The notes beneath the pieces were generated by a model. That model worked only from the letters and a program-made list of their open reading frames with translations, did no database searches and was not told where the DNA came from. 64,000 nt of DNA. Source: Caprella mutica. Its lineage: Eukaryota; Arthropoda; Malacostraca; Amphipoda; Caprellidae. The position numbers and the translations under genes were made by a program. Location: NCBI GenBank assembly GCA_947561585.1, contig CANNZV010001058.1, forward strand, positions 248,001 through 312,000, read 5' to 3'. This document shows positions 13,101-25,100 of this stretch, piece by piece; position 1 is the stretch's first letter, and the number at the start of each line of letters is the position of its first letter.

Positions 13101-16100
13101 CAAAATGATAACCAGTCCCAAACTTGAATCGGTTTTTTACTTATGAAAATGGTGAAAATAATTTGTGAAATTAGAAACTGTCCTTCGAGTCAATTAGATT
13201 TAGTTTTGAAAAGAAAACCATCTCTTCATAAATTACCTATTAATACTGTTGATAGAAAAATTGTTCACATGTTATCAGCTGTAAAATGTAAACAAATAGT
13301 TCAGAGTGGTGGCGCCATCTGTAGGAGGACGCAGGAACTTAATCGAATTTATAGAATATGATATATATAGCTTATTATATTTTTTTCAACCGTTTAATTC
13401 TACAAGAATGCTTTATTCTTACTAAGTGATCGTTCAACATTAATATTATGAAAACAAAAATTGAATGAACTGCCCCTTTAAAAGTAGTTAAATTGACGTG
13501 GGTTAAAACAAAACAGTCGTTTTGACTCACTCATAAACTTTAAAAAAAATGCGCCAACTCGCATATAGTAAGTTAATTTATACACCAGATACATTGGATT
13601 AACAGTCGTTGTGAGTTACTATAATACACTCTGTCATAGTTGTTTCAACATACTTTAAAATTCTCAAAAAAGTAACTTTTAACTCTCATAGTAAGTTGAT
13701 TCAATCTATAAAATTAGTTGAATTAACTAATGTTCGATGACACACAACATCATAGTTGTTTTAACACACATGAAAACATGAATATAGTCCAACCAACTCA
13801 CGTAATAAATTAATTCAAAGCATAAATTGATGACCCATTAGATATAAGTAAACTTTTTCTCGGTGTAGAATATTATGATTATGCCAGAAGACTTCTTTAA
13901 TCTTTTGTGATTCACCATTAGTTTCTCTGTTATATTTAAACACATACCAACTTAGAGTTGTATGTATATTGTATAATACACATACCAATTCTGTGTTGTA
14001 TGTATAATACACATACCAATTCTGTGTTGTATGTATAATACACATACCAATTCTGTGATGTATGTATAATACATATACCAATTCTGTGTTGTATGTATAA
14101 TACACATCCAATTATTTGTCAGATCTGGCTCAGGTGTATCATTCAGACAACCAAATTTACTGACACACAGAAAGACAAGTGTTCGGTTTTTCTGACATCA
14201 CTTGTCTCTTTTAGAGAAAAAATCAATAGTTATCTATATATATTGGTGGAAGGACTACATAATACACACGATTGTTTAATAAGAATAATGGTATTTGCCT
14301 AATTTGGTTTTAGAGAATAAACAATTTATAATTAGCGATAACTCTCTAACTCTCTGTACAAGACTATTTTAGTATTGTCACCCATAATTAACATCAATTT
14401 AGTGTTTTTATTTATAAAACTCGTATGAAGAATTAAAATGTCAATAGTATCTTCTGAGCTTTAAGTTCAACTAACTACAATATATATAACTATCAAAAGG
14501 TATACTACGATATGTTTTCATAAATTAAATAGACTACAGTTTTATACAATTTTTTTATTTTTTTATTTATTTTATTTCTCAAATACCCTTACAGAATGTC
14601 CGAGAGAGTAGCCGGGCAACTACTCTCCCGTTACAAAATATTAAGAATATTAATTTGAGAGCCCATAACCACATAATTGTGGTTCTAGGGCAACCTAAAC
14701 ATAAAGAAAGATTAAAGGTAAATTATTTCACAGGAAATTTAGGAATCTATTTTACATTCATAGTCAATTAAAAAAATGGATGGTATAATGAAAGAATAAA
14801 ACTGAAACAAATGGAAAGGATTTCGTGGAATATCTAAACTGTTTGTTAAAGACTAGTTATTGTTTTCGTAGAGATCTATTAGATGATTCTTAAGAGTAAA
14901 TTTGAAAACATTTACTGAATTTGCCATCTTCAATTGATTTGGTAATAAATTCCAGGATTTGATTGTACAATATATAAAACTCTGTTGTGACTTCTTTTTC
15001 TTGAAAAAAGGAAGGTTAAATTTGCATTGAAATCTAGTGTTATGGTGATGCACATCTCTGTGCCTAACTAAGCATGAAATGAAATGGCTATCATAATTAT
15101 TATGCACTAAGCTCTTAAACAATGTAGATACAGGATTTTAATTTACAAATATCATCAAATTTGAGAATTTTACATGAGTGAAAATACAAATGTGTAATCT
15201 TATGTAATAGAAAATATTACTTCTGGCCATAGAAAACATGGCATTTTCTGGTTAACTCTCCGATGACATATACATAATACACATTACTGATATGTGTATT
15301 ATACATATCACAGAACAACTTATAGGTGAGGCAACACACAATGTGTCATTATATTCTATGTAGCCTTAACAATTAATTCATTATAACAATATAATGATTC
15401 ATTTCTCTTCAAATAACTTAATTATATATTCAAAATTCAAAATTTTTATTCAAAATGTTCCCTCACAATACGAACGGAGACCAGGGAAAATGACTCCGTT
15501 CAATAATAGTTTTCTATATATTTATTACAGGTATTATTAAAAGAAACAAAATGGCCCAGATAAGCTAAAACTTCTAGGGCATCAAAAGAATAAGCCTAAC
15601 ATAATTAAAGTATACAAGATGTTAAAACAGGTAAATTAGCTATTATTTTCCAAAAATAGACTTCTTAAGATTACTCTTGAACCTACCTACAGAAGAGACT
15701 TGCTTTAAATCAGCATGCAGTTCATTCCAGAATTGTATGCCTACATTATCTATAGAACATTGGGATTTAGATTTAGAGAATCGCGGTAGAACTAGATTAT
15801 TGCAGTTGCGAGTAGAATATTGATGTTGGTCAGAGTGGAACACAATTGCATTTAGTAGACTATAGCATCAAAACCCTGATAGAAAGTTTTAAACATGTAA
15901 ACGCATGTACTTAGACGATGCAGATCAGTCATTTTTAGGATTTTATTGTTGGCAAAATGTTCATCTGTATGATCGGCAATGTTTAAACTATTCATAGCTC
16001 TTATGGCCTATTTCTGGAGTATAATAGTTTTTTTCTTATAGATGTTAGCTGTATTAAAATATATTTCGATTCCATATATTAAATGAGATTGAATTAAGGT

Positions 16101-19100
16101 AAAGTACAGTGATTTAAGTGCTGTCAATTGTAAAATTCTGTTGATTTTATTTAACAAAACTATTCCTTTAGAGATTTTAGTCGATTTGTGATTAATATGG
16201 TGTTAAAAAGTAAAATGACTATCTAAATTTATGCCCAGACTCTTAACAGAATGGACTCTATTTAACTTTTCGCCTCCAACCACAATATCACCAACAACAG
16301 CATCCTTTCTATACGAAAATATCATGTAACTCGTCTTATTAACATTAATAGCCAACTTATTGCAATTAATCCACTTCAAAACATCACTTATTGCAGCACT
16401 AACGGTATTACATATAGTTTGTACATCTTTTCTATTGAAGTTGTAAGACAAATAGCAATTATCAGCATATAGTGAAAATTAAAATTGTGATGTACATAGA
16501 ATTAGGTCATCTATAAATAACAGGAAAAGCAAAGGACATAATATAGAGCCCTGAGGGACACCGCACGTTATTGATCCCACGGAGGACGTGGTACCACTAA
16601 ACGAAACAAATGTTTTCTATTACCTATAGATAAGATCTAACCCAATCGTGGCAATTACCTCTGATTCCATTGTGCCAAAGTTTAACCAACAAAATATCAT
16701 GCGACACACAATCAAAGGCCTTTCAAAAGTCTATGAACACCGAGAGCACATAATTATTTGCATCTAGCTTATTGTAAACATATCTAAGTAAGTCTATCAC
16801 CGCATTAGTATCCCCCCCCCCCCCGGAATCCAAAATGCTGGTCAGATTGTATGCCTTTACTCCTTAAATATCCATAAATCTGAACATATATGACTTTTTC
16901 GAATATCTTACTAAATACAGGAAGAATGGATATGGGACGGTAATTATTAATATATCTCTCTCAGAGCTCCCCTTGGACACATGTGCAATTTTAACAATTT
17001 TAAGATGATCAGGAAAAACACCATTTAGTACAGATTTGTTCATGATTGTTGACAAACCAGGAGATATAATAGTTGAAATACATTTCAGAACCCTGACAGG
17101 TAAGCAGTCAGCAGGGCAACTCTTATCCTCCAAATTCATTATAATATTTCCAACCTGTCGAGAATTTATATCAAAGAAAAAGAAAGAATCATTATAAGTA
17201 CCAGATAAGAAGGTCCTGAATGATGTAGTCGGAGACTGAAGTGACCTGGCGATATTTGGACCAATGTTTACAAAGAAATCATTAAATGCTTCACAAGCTT
17301 CTTCAGCATTTAGCTCATTTCCCTCAATAACAATATTAGGATTCTTTTTATTTACATTGCTATAATTTGGTTTGATCAGATCATTGATAGTTTCCGATGT
17401 TTTTTCATATTAGTTCTATATCGATTGAAAATTCTAGAGTAATAGTCAGATTTAAGCAACTTCAATCTCCTTGTAACATCATTCCTGAAAGCCTTAAAAA
17501 TATTTTCGCTCATTTTGCCCTGACGAAGCAGAATGTAGTACTTCTCCTTGCGCCTTATTAAACTTTTCAAATAATCATCGATCCAAGGTTCTAATCTATC
17601 TTTATGAGATATAGTCTTTAATTTTATAGGGCAGTTGATGTTATAATAGTGAAGTACTACATTCTGCAGCTCGTCGATCGAAGAATTAACATCAGCCTGG
17701 CTGCAAATACTGTCAAAGTTATGTACAGATAACGCATTATAGCATACAACTTATTAGGCAGCAGCTTTTCTGCACTAATGATATATTTTCATGCAGCCAT
17801 TTTCTTTTCTGACTTCATTTATTAAAATTCCATGTAACTCTTTATCATATAAAATCACACTAAAGGAATTTACCATTTCAATTCACTATAATCTCAATCT
17901 ATTAGGTAGTTTATTTTATGACTAGCTTTAGTACTATAAAAGTAAAGTAAATTTTATTCGATGATAACAAAGTTATAGCATTGGCCATATTTATAAAATA
18001 TTGATAAATAAATTTTAATTGATGTCCACTGAAAACGTCTCATTAGTATTTAAATATTTAGTTCCATTTGGTGAATATATTTTAATGCAGATGGATTTCT
18101 GATGCAAATGATTTGTCAACCGAATTAATATTTATTAACAAAATACTTTGATGCAAATCAATTATTCACCAGGTTTCAAACTCTAAAAATATTTTACACT
18201 GGAATTGTAATTGGTTGATTTTTTCATTTTGTTTGAAACGTAGCGAATATAATTAAGTAGTACCTTCTCTTACATTTTTCATGATAATATTACTATTCCT
18301 AGATGTCCTAGATTACCAAAATAATTGAAAATATTCGAGATAGTAAGATATCTATCTACATACTGAATAAATAGATATAGGGGAGAACCGGGAGCATTCG
18401 GACACTTTTGGGGAAATATGAATAATTTGTAAACTAATTCGAATTTGACTATATCAAGATTTCTGTATGTTGATAAATCATTTTACTTCAATTTGTATTA
18501 AGACTGATTTGCAGTTTAATCCTTCATTCGAAAGATATAAGACAAAATGTAAGAGAGATTCAAGTGTCCGAATGCTCTTTTAGAGGGAAACTTCTGACAA
18601 GCTGTGAGGATGATTCGGACACCATAAAATTGGCTAAAACATTGGAAATTTGGGTAATTAAACGATAGGATTGAATTCGGATCAACTAATTTAATTGAAA
18701 TAAATCATAATGACTTGTTTTTCACAGTAATAATTCATCGTATTTGAAATTTTATCATAATAATATTATTGTAATGATTGAACATTTTCTCCAACAAAAT
18801 ATAGATAGCCCATGAGTAATAAATGTGAAATTATCCTTATGTTTAATAGCTATATATCGAAAGTAAATTGTATATTTATTGCCTTTTACTTTGGTATAAC
18901 TATATATTTCCTTTTTCTTGGAATCCACCAAAATTAGTAAATTGCATCTTAAATATTTCATCGAATGTTTTAAGTATAATTCATAAGTGTAGATCTTTTT
19001 ACACCTCCAATTTCAGCAGCTTTTCTGACAGATAAACCTTTTTGGAATTCATGAAATGTTTTTTGAATACCTTCTTCATTACGTCCTCTATCAGTTTTCT

Positions 19101-22100
19101 TTTTATAATGAAAAGGCATGAATACGATCGTCAAACTGTCAAATAAAGACACTAATATTAAAAAGTTGCAACTAATCTTATAATCGAATGCTATGTCAAT
19201 TAGAATAAAGAACTTCAAGTTAAGAATGTCCTTTTTAATAAGAATTACTTCAATAAATTGTAATGGTGGACTGAATTGTATACAGAGAGAAGGTTCGGAC
19301 ACCGTCCGAACCAATCTCAACAGAAGTGTTCGATTCATCCCAAATGACACTTCAAAATTGAAAACATCATCATTTTTCTAATTTCATTTGTAATTTTTTT
19401 TAACACACCAAACATGACATAAAATATTTATATAATTCATATCTTTTAGATTTAGAATCAGTTTCGTATTCATATAGTCCACACACGATCTAATTGAATC
19501 GCGAAAAATTACATCAATATTGAAGAAAACAGTAAATTACCCCTCGGGGGCGAAATACTTCATCTCCGCAATGGATCTTTCAAATAGCTGACGGTTAACA
19601 CGTCGCACACATTCAGTTGCAATAAGCAGTAGTTCCAACAATTATAAACATGTTTAAACGAGTTGTCCGAACCATCCCTCTGTCCGAATGCTCACGGTTC
19701 TCCCCTAGGTAATGTAAAATAAAGTTTTATAATTTTTAAAACAACAAACTAATTTTTTCTCTCCATGACTCAAAAATATTCCATAATTTAAATAGGAAAT
19801 AGCATTCTCAAGCGTATTATATTTTTTCTCATTAATTTTAAGGATTTTTAAACCATCAGACTTGGAAAGAAGGAATGACGTAGCAGTTTAACGCACAATT
19901 CCTTGTACAATATAATCAACGATTTTACATCTACTGTCTATAATAAAACTTAATAATCATAATTCCATTTTATCCAATTTCAGATGATACAATTAATGAA
20001 ATAGTGTATTTCCAAGCCGAAGAAGGATGCTACTCGATCCATAAGTCCGCTTCGATTTCTTACAATAATCATAAAGTAGGTTGTACCGATCAAAGAAAAA
20101 CTCCATGTTCACCTGCTGATTCAGTTAGCAGAGCTGAATTCGTCCAAACTCTGAAAGGTTAGCAAATATTTTTCATGAATTCACAAAGCATTTAGATTTT
20201 ATTTATTGTGAATATTCTGTGTACTGATTTCAGTTTATTTTTATCCCTTTCTCTACCGTTGTGATAATACACAGCTGATCAATAATATAAGACCGTTTGA
20301 AAATTGGATAAAAAAACTAACATTTTGTAGATAGGGTTGTGAATTTTTAAATATATGTTGTTTATAACAATCTACATAAATGTTCCAAATAAAAAACAAT
20401 TGCACCATCAACTTTTTCTTAAATTTGCATTTTTATGAAATAAGGGGTTTAACACTTGATCATAAACATAAGACCACATAATTTAAATTAGGTTAAATAC
20501 CAAATAACAAAGAAAATGTCATCAAAATTGGCTTTAATAGTGAGTTCTGCCTCCATTGCTTCCGATTACTTCAAAATGCTCTGTGGCATACTGGAAATGA
20601 GGGTTTCTAGCAGTGTAAGGGGAACGTTGCTCCAACTCGTGAAAATGGACTCTCGAAGCTTATCCACAGAGGCATACTGCTTTCCATTTTTGTAAACATC
20701 CCTTGCCATCCACCCCATAAAAGGTTTCTATAGGATTGAAGTCCGGGGAGCATGCGGGATGCTCCAAAACCCGGACACCACTCTCCTCCAAGAAGCTCAT
20801 TGTCCAGCGTGCCTCTATGAATTGCAGCATTATCCTGCTGGAAAACCCACCCATCTCTACACAACCGTTGTCCTTCGGTCACCAGATTAGCATTTTGGAG
20901 CATTGTGATGTAGCCAGCTGCAGTTTGACGACCATGAACAATCTGCAACTCCATTGTTCCTATGGATGAAAATACTCCTCACACCATTACGGAGCCTCCA
21001 TCGCTGTGCCGTGTAGAGTAGATCTCAGGAGGCATTTCTTGTCATGCCAGTACCTCTGGAAGCCATCTGGACCATCAAGATTAAACTTCTTTTCGTCTGA
21101 GAAGAGGACTTGCATCCATTTTCCAGTGTCCCACGTTTGGTAATCCTGACTGAATCTCAGAGGGTCATGCTTGTGGCGTGGTAAGAGCCGGGGCACCTAC
21201 AGACGCTTTTTGTTCACCATCCCATTGATGCGTGACTGTCGTCTAATGGTTATTGGGCTGCAATCCGCACCTGTAGCCTCCTTAATTTCCCTAGAAGTTA
21301 GTCCTCTGTCCTTCTTCACTACACGTTTGATCCTCCTATTCAGCGCAGAGGAAATTTTTCTTGGTCTATACCTGTAGATTTTGCCTCTCCATAGTTTTGG
21401 GGATCCTTTAAGAAGTTGCAAACTGCATTTTTGCTTCGATTCAACTTGTCAGCGATCGCCCGTTGTGACAAACCCAGTTGGTGGAAATCTAAGATTCTGG
21501 CACGCTCAACTTCACTTAGTTTAGACGCTTTTGGCATTGTGACACCTTTTTGCTATGGCTGCTAATCTTAAACTGAGTGAAAAACTATGAAATAACCCTA
21601 ATTTCAGCTTTTTTGCACCATGGTCTTATGTTTATGATCAAGTGTTAAACGCCTTATTTCATAAAAATGCAGATTTAAGAAAAAGTTGATAGTGCAATTG
21701 TTTTTTTATTTGGAACATTTATGTAGATTGTTATCAGCAACCTATATTTAAAAATTCACAACCCTATCTACAAAATGTTAGTTTTTTTAATCCAATTTTC
21801 AAACGGTCTTATATTATTGATCAGCAGTGTATGTCCCGAATATTTATGGGACCATCTGTCCCAATGTTGTTTTTCAATGGGTCAATATAGCACCCTATTT
21901 TTTTCTATTAGCCTATATTTTCCTGCTTTATTTATTCAGTTTCAGTTGAAAGGTTCTATATATATTTTTCAAACTTACATGCAACTTAAATATTACAATA
22001 AATGATATTTACCTTCGCAGAATACCGTAGATTATACTTTAGGAAAATATGAAATATCATCAAATGATAAAATAAATGAGAATTGAAAATAAAAATAATT

Positions 22101-25100
22101 ACATAATTAGTGTATATTTTTATATAGGCATTTCTTTATTTATCACCTTGTTATATGCATAACTCAAAAAGTATTAAACCAAATTGCCTGAAATTTGGTG
22201 GGATGATTGGTCATTATCCTTAAATGATTTGGTCAGGTTTTGGGAGTGATCGGGTCAAAGGTCAAGGTTATTTATAACTTAAAAATTAATAAACCAAATT
22301 GAATGAAATTTGGTGGGGTGATTGGTCAATATTTAAGAACCAATTGGTTAGATTTTGATAGTGATTGTGTCGAAGGTCAAATATCAAAGTCATTTATAAC
22401 TCAAAAAGTTCCAGGCAATTAAATTGCCTGGAACTTGGTGGAACGATTGGTAATTATCTAGGAACCAGTTTATTAGATTTTCTGAGCGGACAGATCACAG
22501 GTCAAGGTCATTTATAACCCGTAGATTAGTGGATGGTAAATGTCATTTTTTAAGCGACGGCGAAAGTATACACTCTACGAGTGCACGTCATCTAGTTTGT
22601 ATATATTTTTGTATTTGTTACAATAAAATTGAACAAATTAATATTAATTTTGATCTCAACGAAATGTTCCGTTCTTTACCATAGGGATATATGGAACAAA
22701 ATTCAGTAGCCAAATGGTTCTTCTTTTTAGGGTAAATACATAATAACAATTTGGAAAAAGAAAGGTGTTCAGTTTTCGATTTAATGGAATTGTGGCTTTT
22801 TTTAGAATATCATTCAAATTAAATGACTCGGTACACTGAAAAGAACCTTCCTATAACCATTTTCTATTTCCTATTAAAAACTGAACATCTTCTTGTAAAT
22901 TACGTTCAAATACTGTGCCACTATCAGCTATTGTGTTTTTGCAATATATTATGACAATATATGAAAACTCGGTAAATTCCTAGATACTGTCAGCGATGTC
23001 ATTAACTAGGAAGCTGGTAATCTACAAGGTTCCTAGATACAGGCATCCCCCGCTTTAGTTACCAAATCACGACTCAGTTTAGTTACCAAACGGTAACTAA
23101 AGTGAATAAAATGAACAAGAAATTTATAATTGTCACTTCTCGATTTTCTATGAGTTATAGAGAGAATTTTTTTAGAGTTATTAGAGTACTACGTATATAA
23201 GCATATTAATAATAATATACAGTCTTTCATCGTTTGTGACTGTGATGAAAAAGTTTAAAGTCGTGTATTTATTAAATGTTTTAAAATCCATCCAAAGCTT
23301 AACTCTCACTCAGTATAGGTGAGTAATTAATTGATACTTAGACTTCTATAATTGATGTGCTACATTTAACAAACAGCAATTTTATGCTCTATGAAATGTT
23401 TTTGGTAGTAGGGTACTAAGTTCCAAGTTATTGGTTGGTCCTACAATTTCGGACACGTCAGAAAAGAAAATATTATAAATACTATTTAACTTCTATTCTA
23501 ATTCGTATCATGGATACCAATTGAAATAAAAGTTAAATAATTATTATCATATAAAGATTTTCATGTGTTCGAAAATATGGAACCGTGCAATAACCCGGAA
23601 CTAACCCTAAAATAGGACATGTTGAATTTCTGAACCAATTGCTTCTAATAACCTTATCTAGATTATAATTTGATGTTTTTTTAGTTACCGTGAAATAATC
23701 ACAAAAAATTGTCTCCGTTTTCTATGTCTATGAAAGGTTCTTATTTCGAAACATGACTCGAAATGAGAACGACTTTTACTAAAGTGAGATGTACTTAAAG
23801 CGAGGCTTGCCTGTATTGATTTTTATAGAGTTATGATAAACACTGAAGAGAGGTAGGGTTGTAGCAATTTCAGGACGTTGAGTACGGCGGTGCAAAACCT
23901 AATTTTGTTTTAGTTATATAATTAATTACTCCTTGGAACTGACGCCAGATTGTCAGTCACGTAACCCCAAAATATGGAATTAACCGTCCTGCAATATTCA
24001 ATAAAATTTTGACCACTTGGTCACCACTTGATAATGACAGCCCTATCAATGAATAGGAAGGTGGTAATTTACCAGCTTCCTAGTCAACGACATTCTTCTA
24101 CATATTCATCGAGTTATGATAAACTAGAGTCGAGAGGAAGTGTTGCAGCGAATGCAGGACGCTAAGGCAGACGGCGTAAAACCTTATTTTGTTTCAGTTA
24201 TATCATTTCTCCATTAAATTTTGTTTCAGTTATATCATTTCTCCATTAAACTGACGCTAGATTGCCAGTCACGTGACTCAAAAATAAGGATTTTAGCGTC
24301 CCGCAAGACGCGATATCATTTTGGCCACTGACTCACCACTTCAACATATTATTAAAACATTTCCAGTTAATGTCCTTCTTCAATATATTGACGTATCCAA
24401 GTTACGACACAATACTACAACTTTCCTATTGTAACTCAAAAAGTCAAATGAAATTACTCTTCAAAGTACAGAAAATAGGTCGAAAAATAGATTATGATGG
24501 TTATTCCCATAGAGTTGAGTTCATCAGAAGATTTGGGAATTAAAACAGAGCTATTCATGCTTTTTGAAAAGATGTAGGAACTATAGAAAATTGAAAATTA
24601 GTTTAGAGAGAATGCTTTTTAGTGCATTTTTTTTGTTATATATTATTATTTTTTACGAAATAAAGCTTTATTATCATTAGTTAATTGTTTATTCTAATCT
24701 TGTCTAAAAGTTTTAACATTCTATAGAAAACTGTCGTTACCTAGGAAGCTGATATAGAATCTGTCATTAACTAGAAACCTGGTAGCTTACCAGCTTCCTA
24801 GTTAATGACATGGTTGTGATTACTGATTATATAGGAATTTACCGAAAACTCTCATATATATAATTCATTAAATAGCTAAAAATTCTTTTTTGTAATAAAG
24901 GTCTCTGCCGAAATTCCATCATTAGTTCCATTTGTTGTATCAAAAAACAGGATTCAAAAACAAACACTGTTGAATAAAAATTTACAGTGAAACTATACAT
25001 AGGGATTCATTTCTTGCATCTTTGTTTAATTTCTTATTGCTGTCGTGTGGGCTGAGACTGTAATATACCGTTATTTTGAGTACAGTTCAGTCATTTTCTC

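Larger units (their letters stand above)
22996..24811. mobile_element. Composite element bounded by perfect 25-bp inverted repeats
   Basis: The 25 bases at 22996-23020 (ATGTCATTAACTAGGAAGCT and five more) are the exact reverse complement of 24787-24811. A third, diverged copy lies near 24069-24095. The interior holds a pogo-like MITE (23040-23813) and two diverged direct copies of a segment of about 280 bp. No transposase frame is seen. Confidence 0.6.

Noticed and set aside
13815..14302. Frames over the 31-bp tandem repeat ([11 protein letters not shown])
   Set aside because: Repeat translation only.
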